Shown here: positions 27,909 through 37,499 of the stretch, one piece after another
Position numbering within the stretch: the first letter of the stretch is position 1
Layout: each line of letters begins with the position of its first letter
From: Ferroplasma acidiphilum
GTDB taxonomy: Archaea > Thermoplasmatota > Thermoplasmata > Thermoplasmatales > Thermoplasmataceae
DNA: 64,000 nt
Assembly (NCBI RefSeq): GCF_002078355.1
Contig: NZ_CP015363.1
Location: 1,054,001-1,118,000, forward strand
Direction: 5' to 3'
Notes under the pieces: model-generated
What the model was told of the DNA's origin: nothing
What the model saw: only the letters and a program-made list of their open reading frames with translations
Database searches by the model: none
Made by a program: the position numbers and the translations under genes

Positions 27909-28415
27909 TCAAAGAAGAGATTCTTTAATTTGCTTAATGGCCTCATCTTTTCCTTTGAAATCATGGAAGGTCATAAATTTGCCCTTTTCCAGTTCTTTAT
28001 AGTGCTGGAAGAAATGCTTTATCTTATCTTTAACGGCATCAGGGACATCCTTTATGTCAGTGTATTCTTTAGACATTGGATCCACCTTATCCAGCGGTAC
28101 CGCTATGACCTTATTGTCAGAACCTTCCTCATCGCTCATTTCAGCTATTCCGATAGCCCTGCATTTAACTATGGTACCCGAAGGTATAGGTACAGATGAA
28201 ATAACAAGGACATCCAGTGGGTCCTCATCCTTTGCTTTTGTGTTAAGCACAAACCCGTAATTTGTCGGGTATACCATTGATGTGAAAAGTATCCTATCTA
28301 AAACTATATTTTCCACATCAAATTTATATTCAAGCTTTGTGTTTCCTCCCTGGGGAATTTCTATAAATACATAGAAAGATTCAGGGAAATTTTCTGTCTG
28401 AACATTAAATTTCAT
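27909..28415 (-). CDS. ppa: Inorganic pyrophosphatase, class I
   Basis: Hydrolyses pyrophosphate to phosphate, pulling biosynthetic reactions forward; cytosolic, Mg-dependent hexamer in the family. At 168 aa the length is typical. Visible are the substrate-binding KLEYKFD and YPTNYGFV segments and the metal-binding DEDPLDVLV, with KVDPMSKEYTDIKDVP downstream. Gene stands alone. Confidence 0.95.
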   Translation of the reverse strand: MKFNVQTENFPESFYVFIEIPQGGNTKLEYKFDVENIVLDRILFTSMVYPTNYGFVLNTKAKDEDPLDVLVISSVPIPSGTIVKCRAIGIAEMSDEEGSDNKVIAVPLDKVDPMSKEYTDIKDVPDAVKDKIKHFFQHYKELEKGKFMTFHDFKGKDEAIKQIKESLL

Positions 28416-28558
28416 AATTTGTTATTGTTCTATTTAATATAAATATTATCTAAATCTTAGAATTTTCATCAATTAACTATGCCGTTATATTAATTGGTTT
28501 TCAGTAATGAGTTAAATTCCAAACAAAAAAATTATATTCACATTTAATATATATTTTA

Positions 28559-29803
28559 ATGGATGATTTTGAAAACAGATATACTTATAATAATGAATTG
28601 AAATTTGACCAGGTAAAACGTATTTTATTCGGTGTGGGGCAATCCATGCTCGTTGGCGAACAGTTAAAAGAAATCGGAAAGAAAAATACCATAATTGTAA
28701 CTGATCCTAATGTTTACAAATTCGGGTTGCTGGACAACATTGAAAAATCACTTTCCAAATCTCAGATAAAGTACGAAGTTTACGATAAAATTTCCAATGA
28801 ACCTACAATGGATAACATCGTGAATGCAGTAGAATTTGCAAGAAGCAATGGAAAATTTGACTCGGTGGTTGCAGTGGGTGGAGGGAGCGTGCTTGATACC
28901 AGCAAGATGGTGGCATCCATGGTAACCAATAAGGGAGAGCCTGCAGAATACTTAACGCCAGTCGAGGATAAATTTAAAAATCCAGGGCTTCCCAAGATTT
29001 TAATACCCACAACAGGGGGAACAGGAAGCGAAGTTTCAAACATGTCCGTTGTTATAAACCGGGAATCCATGTATAAAACATGGGCAGCCAGCAGCAACCT
29101 TCTTGCAGATACTGCAATAGTAGACCCTGTACTGAATGTTAGTGCACCCCCCAGGACTACTGCAGCAAGTGGAATGGATGCCCTTGCGCACAATGTGGAG
29201 GGATTAATCAGCAAAGAAGCAAATCCTATTTCTGATGGCATAGCCACAAAGGCTGCGTCATTGATTTTTAGAAATTTACGAACAGCTTATAATGATCCTT
29301 CTAATATTGAGGCAAGGTCGGCAATGTCAATGTCCGCTATGCTTGGTGGTATGGTAATCACATTCCCATGGGTGGCCGGGCCATCGGTTCTCGGGCATTG
29401 CCTTGGCGAAGCTTTTGGGCCAAAATACGGAGCAATACACGGTGTTGCAGTAGGCATGGCATTGCCATACATACTGGATTTCAACATATCTGCTGCCTAT
29501 AACAAAATAAGCTCACTTGCGAGGATATTCAATATACGTTATAAAGGAGAATCGGCAAGAGTCGTGGCATCAAAGATTCCACCGGCAATAATCCAGCTGC
29601 TTGAAGACCTGGAAATGCCTACAACACTGAAGGATATAAATTTCCCAGCATCGGATATTGAAAAATTTGGTGATTATATATTTTCATCAAGGCAGAAACT
29701 CTACGATCTCCCCAGATTTAATCCCAGAAGGCTCACAAAAGAAAATTCTATCAGGCTAATACAGAATATGTATGATGGGACACTGGAAAACCAGGTAAGG
29801 TAA
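28559..29803 (+). CDS. Iron-containing alcohol dehydrogenase
   Basis: Group III (Fe-dependent) NAD(P) alcohol dehydrogenase of 414 aa. The nucleotide motif is AVGGGSVLDTSKMVA. Metal ligands are expected at Asp and His in GMDALAHNVE, and His in GHCLGEAFGPKYGAIHGVAVG (two His). The N-terminal sequence recalls the hydroxyacid-oxoacid transhydrogenase branch, so 4-hydroxybutyrate is one possible substrate, not certain. The aldehyde dehydrogenase gene starts 5 bases after the stop, so the pair probably oxidises an alcohol to an acid in two steps. Probable TATA element TTATATTC near 28530. Confidence 0.87.
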   Translation: MDDFENRYTYNNELKFDQVKRILFGVGQSMLVGEQLKEIGKKNTIIVTDPNVYKFGLLDNIEKSLSKSQIKYEVYDKISNEPTMDNIVNAVEFARSNGKFDSVVAVGGGSVLDTSKMVASMVTNKGEPAEYLTPVEDKFKNPGLPKILIPTTGGTGSEVSNMSVVINRESMYKTWAASSNLLADTAIVDPVLNVSAPPRTTAASGMDALAHNVEGLISKEANPISDGIATKAASLIFRNLRTAYNDPSNIEARSAMSMSAMLGGMVITFPWVAGPSVLGHCLGEAFGPKYGAIHGVAVGMALPYILDFNISAAYNKISSLARIFNIRYKGESARVVASKIPPAIIQLLEDLEMPTTLKDINFPASDIEKFGDYIFSSRQKLYDLPRFNPRRLTKENSIRLIQNMYDGTLENQVR

Positions 29804-29808
29804 TTACA

Positions 29809-31302
29809 ATGGAAACATATAAAATGTTTATAAATGGTGAGTGGGTAGAATCATCAGGGAAGCAGGTTCTGAAAGTACTGAATCCCTCTACAGGATTGGC
29901 TGTTGCCAGTGTCCAATCTGCATCCAGAGACGATGTCAGGAAAGCTATAGAATCGGCAAGAAAATCATTTGACTCAGGAGCCTGGAGCAGGGCCACCCCC
30001 GGTGATAGGTCAAATGTCCTTCTAAAAGTAGCCGATCTTATAGAGCAGAACCAGGATAAATTTATTAAAGTTGAAACTGAAAATTCCGGGAAAAGTATAA
30101 AACAGATATCCGGTTATGACATTCCATATACCATAGACAACATACGTTTTCTGGCAGGAGCCTGCAGGATTCTTGAAGGGAAAGCAATGAATGAATATGT
30201 TGCAGATGGGACAAGTGCAATAAGGCGTGAGCCCATAGGGGCTATTGGGATTATAACACCATGGAATTATCCATTAATGATGGTTGTTTGGAGAGCTTTC
30301 CCTGCCCTTGCAATGGGCAATTCTGTCGTGGTAAAACCAGCCAGCTATACACCATTGACAACACTTATGCTTGCGGATATAATGAAAGAAGCAGGTATTC
30401 CGGATGGAGTGTTCAATGTTATTACAGGTCCGGGCAGCTCTGTCGGAGAGGAAATGGCAAAAAGCGAAAAGCTGGACATGATAGCATTTACCGGTAGCAC
30501 AGAGGTTGGAAAACGTCTGTCAGTACTAGCTGCTTCCAATTTAAAAAAAGTTTCACTGGAACTTGGCGGAAAGGCACCGTTTATAGTTTTCAAAGATGCT
30601 AATATAGATGCTGCGGTTGAAAGTGCCATTGTGGGCGGATTGGTAAACAACGGCCAGGATTGTGCAAACTCAACAAGGTATTATATACAGGAAGAGGTGT
30701 TCGAGAAATTTGTTTCAAGGTTGAAAAATAGGATACAGAAATTAAGAATTGGGGACCCGATGGACCCGGCAACTGATATGGGGCCATTAATATCTGAAAC
30801 CCAGAGAGAAAGGGTTGAGGGATATATAGAAAAAGGGATTAAAGAAGGCGGAAAATTGCTTTCAGGAGGAGAGAGGCCTGAGATACCGGGCCACGAAAAA
30901 GGTTATTATATAAACCCTGCACTTATTTACACAGAGAATGAGGATTCTGCAATTGTAAAAGAGGAGATATTTGGCCCTGTATTTACCATATTAAAATTTA
31001 AGGATTATAATGATGCAATAAGAAGAAGCAACGACGTTACTTATGGACTCGGTTCCTCTGTCTGGACATCGGATATTACCACAGCCATTAGAGCTACAAG
31101 GGATTTAAGATTCGGAACAGTCTGGGTCAATGAACATGTTGTAGTGCCCTCTGAAATGCCATGGGCAGGATATAAGGAAAGTGGCCATGGGGCATCATTA
31201 TCACCCTATTCCCTGGAAGAATTTACATATATAAAACATGTATATTTTGATCTAACAGGGAAGGTAAGAAAAGACTGGTATGATCAAATATTCAAAGGAT
31301 AA
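29809..31302 (+). CDS. NAD(P)-dependent aldehyde dehydrogenase
   Basis: Oxidises an aldehyde to the acid; 497 aa, full length for the family. Visible are the NAD site FTGSTEVGK, the base Glu in LELGGKAPF, the nucleophile Cys in NNGQDCANSTR and the closing KEEIFGPVFTI. The N-terminus resembles betaine/gamma-aminobutyraldehyde dehydrogenases, but substrate cannot be fixed. Co-transcribed with the upstream iron alcohol dehydrogenase. Confidence 0.9.
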   Translation: METYKMFINGEWVESSGKQVLKVLNPSTGLAVASVQSASRDDVRKAIESARKSFDSGAWSRATPGDRSNVLLKVADLIEQNQDKFIKVETENSGKSIKQISGYDIPYTIDNIRFLAGACRILEGKAMNEYVADGTSAIRREPIGAIGIITPWNYPLMMVVWRAFPALAMGNSVVVKPASYTPLTTLMLADIMKEAGIPDGVFNVITGPGSSVGEEMAKSEKLDMIAFTGSTEVGKRLSVLAASNLKKVSLELGGKAPFIVFKDANIDAAVESAIVGGLVNNGQDCANSTRYYIQEEVFEKFVSRLKNRIQKLRIGDPMDPATDMGPLISETQRERVEGYIEKGIKEGGKLLSGGERPEIPGHEKGYYINPALIYTENEDSAIVKEEIFGPVFTILKFKDYNDAIRRSNDVTYGLGSSVWTSDITTAIRATRDLRFGTVWVNEHVVVPSEMPWAGYKESGHGASLSPYSLEEFTYIKHVYFDLTGKVRKDWYDQIFKG

Positions 31303-31309
31303 TAATATA

Positions 31310-32740
31310 TTAATCTGTGGTAATCACCTCTGAAAAATCTTCTGACCCGGCATTCTCCAGGTCTTTTCTCTTATTTTTATACAGGTATAATCCAAATATA
31401 AATGCACCCAGAACCCATAATCCAGCCAGAATAGGCGATAGTATATAGGGCCACGTCAGTTCATCAAATGCAAATGCTATAATTGGAATTAGAATTATAA
31501 GCGAGGCTACTGGTATTATTGCATCCTTGACAATACTATACTTAATTTTATTGTCTTTCCTTGCATATCTTATATAAGCCAGGCTTGACATTGCATGTGC
31601 CGATACCAGGCCGATCCCTGCCATGGCCCCTGTTATAATTGCAGCGTCAAATGGGCCGAATGGAAATGACAATCCCATGGAAACAATAAGTGCTATAATT
31701 GAAACGAGAATGACCGCACGGTATGGTGTTTTATATTTTTTATGGGTAACTGCGAACCACCGGGGAAAAACTCCATCACGTGCCATGGCATAGATAACTC
31801 TGGACTGCACTATAGGATTCGCAACAGTATATGCAATATAGCCATTAAGTATGAAGAACAGGAGTATTATCTCTCCCGGAAGCCCGAAAAATCTATGCCA
31901 TATAATTAATCCAGGATCAGGCGATGTTGCATAGCTGGTCATGCTGGTCGGCCCCCATGCAATTGTCAGTGCATACATAGCTGATATAAGTGTTGCGCCC
32001 GCCAGTATGGCCGCTATTATTATGGCCCTTGGAATATTGAATTTGGACTGTTTTGTTTCCTCACTGATGCCTATAACTGTACCGAGCCCCCCATAAGCTT
32101 CAATACCATATAATAACGCGAAGATGAATGGAATTACATTAATCCCTGAAAGGGAAAACACGCTTAAAGTATTTGCAGGCCCCATTGTAAATATAATATA
32201 CCAGCTTGTTGACAGAAGGAATATGACCTCAACCGTGGCGGTAATAAGTAGATAGACCAGGGAGGGCTTTATGCCGAAATAGTTAAACAACAAGCCGGTT
32301 GCGAAGGGAATAAGTATCAATGGCACCCAGATGAATGGTATTGAAGATATTGCAGGGCTCAATAGAAATATGACTGAAGCAAAACCAAGAAGGCCGAAAC
32401 TTGGATAAATTATCATTTCGTCAAGAAGGTAAATCCAGCCATTCATAAACCCGTAAAAGCCCCCCATTCCATGTCCGCCGATTGCATAATACCCTCCAGC
32501 ATGTGAAACTCTCTGGCTAAATCTATAATTTGTATTAACCATTAAAAGGTAAATGACCCATGATAACAACACAGCCAGCGGCGATGCTCCAAGTGCAAAA
32601 AGTGCAACGCCGGTAAGCAATATTCCGATATCACCGGAAGGTGCAACATGTGTATATGCCTGAAAAACAGCATGCCATTTGCCCACTGCTCCTTTTTTCA
32701 GTTGAAATTTAGATTCGAGTACAGGTTCATTATTATCCAT
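31310..32740 (-). CDS. APC-superfamily permease
   Basis: A 476-aa transporter with about 12 helices. Recognisable segments are helix 1 (YTHVAPSGDIGILLTGVALFA), the helix-2/3 glycine-rich RVSHAGGYYAIGGHGMGGFYG and the helix-8 VIYAMARDGVFPRWFAVTHKKYKTP motif of the APC fold. Convergent with the aldehyde dehydrogenase gene (7 bases apart). Substrate likely an amino acid or amine; not determinable. Confidence 0.87.
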   Translation of the reverse strand: MDNNEPVLESKFQLKKGAVGKWHAVFQAYTHVAPSGDIGILLTGVALFALGASPLAVLLSWVIYLLMVNTNYRFSQRVSHAGGYYAIGGHGMGGFYGFMNGWIYLLDEMIIYPSFGLLGFASVIFLLSPAISSIPFIWVPLILIPFATGLLFNYFGIKPSLVYLLITATVEVIFLLSTSWYIIFTMGPANTLSVFSLSGINVIPFIFALLYGIEAYGGLGTVIGISEETKQSKFNIPRAIIIAAILAGATLISAMYALTIAWGPTSMTSYATSPDPGLIIWHRFFGLPGEIILLFFILNGYIAYTVANPIVQSRVIYAMARDGVFPRWFAVTHKKYKTPYRAVILVSIIALIVSMGLSFPFGPFDAAIITGAMAGIGLVSAHAMSSLAYIRYARKDNKIKYSIVKDAIIPVASLIILIPIIAFAFDELTWPYILSPILAGLWVLGAFIFGLYLYKNKRKDLENAGSEDFSEVITTD

Positions 32741-32982
32741 TCGGATATAATTTTTAATTACATATAAACATTGACAAAAATATATCAGAAATTGTTAAGC
32801 ATTAGCATACATTATGTGTCAAAACGTTTACATTGTTATAAATCACGGCCTTGAATTATTAAATCATGTTTTCTTTTTATCCTGCAATATATAAACAATT
32901 GTTCATGCTTAATCAACATAGGAGGTTACGGAATTTTCTGTTCTATATATTGTGTAAGTACACCATCTTTAAGGTTAATTAA

Positions 32983-33191
32983 TCATGAATTATTCAGCCC
33001 CTTCTCTGCAAGCATTTTCTTAAGCTTTTTATTTCCAGCCTTCATCTTTCTTATATCAGTACCTATCCTTGCAGCATCAGGCCTAATGCTATCCAATCTA
33101 AATACAGCATAACTCTTTTTATTTATCCTGCATTCACATTATCCCGTAGCAGAAAGCCCACTGTTTCAGCTGTAGGATGAATGTGTAAATT
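32983..33191 (-). pseudogene. Gene remnant with frameshift, C-terminal part
   Basis: Minus-strand reading gives NLHIHPTAETVGFLLRDNVN then a stop after AG. A one-base shift continues as INKKSYAVFRLDSIRPDAAR and ends in IGTDIRKMKAGNKKLKKMLAEKGLNNS. Both pieces have good coding composition and join naturally, so this looks like the C-terminus of a decayed gene, possibly from a mobile element. I do not recognise the family. No start codon or promoter remains. Confidence 0.5.
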
Positions 33192-33298
33192 CTATATATT
33201 TATAAAATATCAATACTGAGGCATTATACTACTTTTAAGCAAGTTATGCCAGTAAATCCTGAGTATATCATTGATCCGTTAGGACTTGTGTAACTGGT

Positions 33299-33528
33299 TT
33301 GAAACGCCTCTGTCCCCCGGTACAGCATGCCTCAGGCAAAAGGCATATTCAAATTGCATGTAGACAGAGATGCGTACAAAGGGAACACTGACACCCCTGG
33401 AGAGGCAACATCATAACCGGTAGCTACCTTAAAACTCAACAACTGGTTCCTGCAAAACCGTCCGGACTGTGAGGGATGAAGACTAATCATAAGGAAAAGT
33501 AGGAACCACACTTTAGCAGTGGGAGTAT
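33299..33528 (+). mobile_element. Possible IS200/IS605-type element remnant with right-end hairpin
   Basis: A G+C-richer island in an AT-rich gap. Plus-strand translation gives VETPLSPGTACLRQKAYSNC with an alternative frame containing FKLHVDRDAYKGN, which recalls the zinc-finger/DRD region of TnpB. About 90 bases later CCAC-ACTTTAGCA-GTGG at 33506-33522 forms a hairpin with the TTTAG loop often seen at the right end of IS605-family elements, where the omega RNA scaffold lies. No intact tnpB or tnpA is present. Identification is tentative; it could be another structured RNA. Confidence 0.35.
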
Positions 33529-33766
33529 GTCGGTGAATACTTTCTGCATTTCCAATCTATTTAATTATTGCAAGTTTCTCTTCTATGTTCCATTCTCTTC
33601 TTCCAACATTATATGCCATGATCCTCCCCGGCTGCTATTATATATTCTGTTAATGTATGATTACCACTATCGTGTGGCTTTATATCATCATTCAGGGACA
33701 TGCCACTTTCTATCATATATTGGCTCAGGTTGATAATTGATTTTACAATAAGGGGCATGTATACTA
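33529..33766. other. Intergenic region, no gene seen
   Basis: AT-rich spacer between the mobile-element remnant and the 3' end of the 312-aa gene. A plus-strand frame of 68 codons is open here, but its composition (Cys, His, Tyr, Phe-rich) is that of translated noncoding DNA. Confidence 0.5.
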
Positions 33767-34705
33767 TCACTGATTAAATAACCGTTCAAAATTGTCTAAA
33801 TCTCCATAGGATTCCAGAGTAACCCATTCAAAATTTTTTAAATCTATTTCAGTATCTACTATCAGCCTAAAGTATTCTTTTGCCATGAATTCTGGAACGA
33901 TAAAATTTAATAATAGCTTATCTTCACTTTCATACATAAATGTAAAATTTGATGTTATATTATTCTTTATGATGTTTGATGCAAACAACACCAATATACT
34001 TTCATCTATACTGGTTTCATATATGTGGTCAATGTCTGATATAACTTTAATGCCTTCAACATTACCCAGATTACTATCAGAATAAAGGATAATTCTGAAC
34101 TTCCCCCCCTTGGTGATATTGTCTACGTACTGAATTACTGTATTAGTGCCTTTCAATACTTTGATAATCTGGTACTGCGAAAATTCGGACATGGGAAGGC
34201 TTATGGTGATACTTTTAAGCGGAATCTCCATATTCTTCATAAAATTATAAAAGCCCATGGAGGGTTTAAAGGTTAGTTTTTCAATGTTTACCTGCATATA
34301 GTTATACTTGCTCAATAAATTAGAAAAATCTGTCTCAGAGTTTGTATGCATAAAACCTTGTAATTTTAATTTGCCAGATTCAATACCGGCATAGCTGATT
34401 ACCAGCCCGTTTATGCTATCAAGGTCTCCTAAAAATCCTGATAAGTAGGGGTCTTGAATTTTTTCACTGTAAAAATAATAACGCGCCTTCTCTTCTATAT
34501 CAACCAGTTGAAAGAAGGGTTTTAAGGCTGTAATATCATCTGTTTTCGGGATAAAAAGATTAAAAAGGAAATCATGGCCATCCCTAATAAGGCAGCCAGC
34601 ACTATTATACCCGGTTGCACGGAACAATGCTATTTGCCGGGAGTTAAAATTTATAGAAATATCAAAATATTTTGAAAGCTTCAGATCAAAATTTACCGGT
34701 TTCAT
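33767..34705 (-). CDS. Hypothetical protein, third gene of KaiC/glycosyltransferase group
   Basis: Unrecognised 312-aa protein. Predicted mixed alpha/beta, no membrane segment, signal peptide or cysteine motif. The second half has repeated strand-helix units (ITISLPMSEFSQYQIIKVLK; NFIVPEFMAKEYFRLIVDTE) that could be two related domains. It follows the membrane glycosyltransferase by 117 bases on the same strand and closes the three-gene group that starts with the KaiC-like ATPase, so a partner or regulatory role in that group is possible. Confidence 0.6.
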   Translation of the reverse strand: MKPVNFDLKLSKYFDISINFNSRQIALFRATGYNSAGCLIRDGHDFLFNLFIPKTDDITALKPFFQLVDIEEKARYYFYSEKIQDPYLSGFLGDLDSINGLVISYAGIESGKLKLQGFMHTNSETDFSNLLSKYNYMQVNIEKLTFKPSMGFYNFMKNMEIPLKSITISLPMSEFSQYQIIKVLKGTNTVIQYVDNITKGGKFRIILYSDSNLGNVEGIKVISDIDHIYETSIDESILVLFASNIIKNNITSNFTFMYESEDKLLLNFIVPEFMAKEYFRLIVDTEIDLKNFEWVTLESYGDLDNFERLFNQ

Positions 34706-34822
34706 TAATTTCTATAACATATAAATCTATAAAAATATTCTTTTAATTGCTAAATCATAAGCCTTAAAATTGCTTTATCATGTAAACGCTTCTGGAATCC
34801 GCCAAATTAAATGAATACAAAC

Positions 34823-36319
34823 CTACATAGAGTTTTTAAAGGCAGGATCATCCATTGATGATGCACGCGGGGTTTTATTTAACCAGAATACCGGCATGAG
34901 AAGTGTGAACTGAAAAAACGCCCAGAACGCAGTAATATATGAAAAAGTGTTGTGCTGTAAAATGAGATAAATTGCAGCAAGAGGCAGGAGGATTAGAATT
35001 GTGAACTGTGGCCAGAAACGGTACAGAGGAATGTTTCCGCCTGTTCTGGCTGTTGTAAATGGTTTGGATTTTTTCAGTAACACACTGATTGAAGTAGAAA
35101 TGCTCAGCGGGAATATCAGGAGATTTGCGGCCATATTATAGAAGACAAACCTTAATGGTGCCTTTTTAGATACCTGGGAAAGGGTAAATGTTGTCATGAG
35201 AAGTATAGTATATGGCAACCAGGCAAGAAGGTAAAGAAGATTGTTTATTGTCAGAACCCGTATTCCAACAATTTCAAGTATCGGAGAAAGGAGGAAAATT
35301 AGATAAAACCAGCCGAAGATATACCATGTTGATGTTGCAAACCAGTCTAATTTCTGTTTCGGCGAGAATTTTTTGCTTAAAAGGATTTTTTTGACAATTT
35401 TTGGCATTAAAGACAGCGAACCGTACATCCATCTCCATTGCTGATTAATGTATCCCTGCATCGTTACCGGAGCCCGCCCAAACACTAACTTTTTATTGTA
35501 ATATACACCGGTCCATCCATTTATTGCCATGTTAACAGATGTGGCTATATCTTCAACTATGTTATTCTCATCGAAATAACCTACTGACTTCAATGCATCT
35601 AGATTATACACTACATTTGTGCCACAGGAGAATAATGTGCCTGCTACACTTTTACCTTCCGTGAGTATGTCATAAAATATGAATTGCTGGGCCTGTGCTA
35701 TCTCTGCTAGGATGCTTGAATCAGTATTTGAGTATACCTGTGGAACCTGGATAAACCCTATTTTTGGATCCTTTGCCAGCAAAGCTGTAGTCTCCCGTAG
35801 AAAATCAGGAGCCGGCGTCTGGTCTATATCTATTACTGCAACATATGGTACTTCCAGTGTTTTAAGGACATTATTCAATGCACCGGCCTTGTATCCACTT
35901 CTATTTTCACGGTGTATGTATTTCATCCCCAGTTTCCGGCATAAATCTATTATAGGAGCAGAATCGCCACGTGTTGAATCATCAAGGACATATATATCAG
36001 AGTCTTCTCCCGCGTTGGAATAAATGGCTACCAGATTAGTAATTACCATTTCCTCTTCTTCATTGAAAATGGGTACAAGGACAGCTACTTTGCCACGAAG
36101 CCCCGGTACATAAGAATCATGTATTGTATCTGTATATTCAGTAACACTGCGGTGGAAGGATAGAAAGTATGTTACACTCTGAATTCCGAAAAACACACTT
36201 GCAATCCAGAACCAAGCGGTGAATATATAATCAAAAGTAGTGCCATTCTTTAAAATCAATGCCGAATATAAAGCTGAAGCAATACCGATGATTATGAAAA
36301 CTATAGAGAGTATACTCAT
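34823..36319 (-). CDS. Membrane glycosyltransferase, cellulose/hyaluronan synthase-like
   Basis: Processive family 2 glycosyltransferase of 498 aa. Two N-terminal helices (about residues 2-22 and 33-52) precede a cytoplasmic GT-A domain with VLVPIFNEEEEM, YVLDDSTRGDS (DDS), AVIDIDQTPAP (DxD) and the processivity motif QQWRWMYGS (QxxRW). At least four to five C-terminal helices form the probable translocation channel. It likely polymerises and exports a beta-linked surface polysaccharide. No PilZ domain for cyclic-di-GMP is present. Lies 37 bases after the KaiC-like gene. Confidence 0.88.
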   Translation of the reverse strand: MSILSIVFIIIGIASALYSALILKNGTTFDYIFTAWFWIASVFFGIQSVTYFLSFHRSVTEYTDTIHDSYVPGLRGKVAVLVPIFNEEEEMVITNLVAIYSNAGEDSDIYVLDDSTRGDSAPIIDLCRKLGMKYIHRENRSGYKAGALNNVLKTLEVPYVAVIDIDQTPAPDFLRETTALLAKDPKIGFIQVPQVYSNTDSSILAEIAQAQQFIFYDILTEGKSVAGTLFSCGTNVVYNLDALKSVGYFDENNIVEDIATSVNMAINGWTGVYYNKKLVFGRAPVTMQGYINQQWRWMYGSLSLMPKIVKKILLSKKFSPKQKLDWFATSTWYIFGWFYLIFLLSPILEIVGIRVLTINNLLYLLAWLPYTILLMTTFTLSQVSKKAPLRFVFYNMAANLLIFPLSISTSISVLLKKSKPFTTARTGGNIPLYRFWPQFTILILLPLAAIYLILQHNTFSYITAFWAFFQFTLLMPVFWLNKTPRASSMDDPAFKNSM

Positions 36320-36356
36320 TATATTTACAAAAATTACAGTTCGTCTGCCCAGATTA

Positions 36357-37499
36357 TCACCTTATACTTCTAAACAGGCTGTCATCTGAAGACGGATTTT
36401 CTGGTGAGTTGCCTTCAATAGCTTCCCGATTTGATTTTGTTGCTTCCGGTTCTGGCATTTTAAGATTGCTCAAAGGCACTATGCCGTCCGCAGTAATTTT
36501 AAAGTCAAATGGATTTGGATCGAAGGCAGTGCCCCTCATTTTTATTATGCTTCCGGTTCTGGTACTTATATCATTCTGCGGTCTATATTCAAGTTTTATA
36601 ATGCCTGTGGTGTAATATTCTTCAATGCCAAAAATGCTTAAATTGCTATTCCTCAAACCACTTGTAATTAATATTGTGACTCCTTTGATCGCCATGCTAT
36701 TTAAGAGGAGGTTAACAAAATCATCATCAGGTATAATAAGAAGCGTTATCGGGTCTATAACAACTCGCTTAATATCTTTGGAAATAATAATTTTCTTTAA
36801 TTCTGTGACCAGTTTTGTGATAAATTTTCTGGAATCTGCTTTTCCCTGCGATATATCAGATTTCATTGACCGTATCTGGTCGGAAATCTCCATTACCTCT
36901 ATTTTTCTATCTTTGTATGCTTCTGCAAATCCGATATTCATTGTACGTATATTATCAATAAATTGGTCAGGGAAAGTATCGGTAAGTATCATCAAACCCT
37001 TTTCACCGATACTGGCACCGTATGAGAGAAAGGTACTTGAGAGTGTTGTTTTACCCACACCTGGTTTGCCAGATATCATATACACATACCCGGGCCTGAG
37101 CCCTCCGGATAATTTCGCATCGAGGATAGGAATTCCAAATCTTGCACGGAAAGCATCCGGTGTGGCGATTTCTCGTGGGTCTGATATTATAATACCGTAA
37201 ATGTTGCACATTTTTTTTACGTACTCGCCAAGTTCAATTTCACTTATTAAAATTTTTCTTGCAATGCCTGCATCTGTAGCCTGGGAATTAAAAACCATGA
37301 TATCATTCGTTGTGATATCTGAATTTGCAAGCTTTACGGCGATTTTATCTTCCCCTGAAGCAATTATATAATCAAATTTATAACTTAATCCAGATGCACC
37401 CTGAACTGCCATTCCCCCAACTACCTTAACTTTGTGTATATCAAATTGAAATTTTTGCAAGGCAATTTGCGCCAGGATATCATCATCCAGTTCTATCAA
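36357..37499 (-). CDS. KaiC-like RecA-superfamily ATPase
   Basis: A 380-aa protein: an N-terminal domain (~1-115) with strands and an IASGEDKIAVKL segment reminiscent of nuclease-like sensory folds, then one KaiC domain. Walker A is SGKPGVGKTT (143-152) and Walker B RVVIDP (245-250); KMRGTAFDPNPFDFKIT is the KaiC C-terminal strand. The catalytic Glu pair that follows Walker A in KaiC proteins is replaced by LTDTFPDQ, so hydrolysis may be weak. The start is TTG; a TATA-like AATTTATATG about 25 bases upstream supports it as leaderless. Likely a regulator of the downstream glycosyltransferase. Confidence 0.8.
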   Translation of the reverse strand: MIELDDDILAQIALQKFQFDIHKVKVVGGMAVQGASGLSYKFDYIIASGEDKIAVKLANSDITTNDIMVFNSQATDAGIARKILISEIELGEYVKKMCNIYGIIISDPREIATPDAFRARFGIPILDAKLSGGLRPGYVYMISGKPGVGKTTLSSTFLSYGASIGEKGLMILTDTFPDQFIDNIRTMNIGFAEAYKDRKIEVMEISDQIRSMKSDISQGKADSRKFITKLVTELKKIIISKDIKRVVIDPITLLIIPDDDFVNLLLNSMAIKGVTILITSGLRNSNLSIFGIEEYYTTGIIKLEYRPQNDISTRTGSIIKMRGTAFDPNPFDFKITADGIVPLSNLKMPEPEATKSNREAIEGNSPENPSSDDSLFRSIR

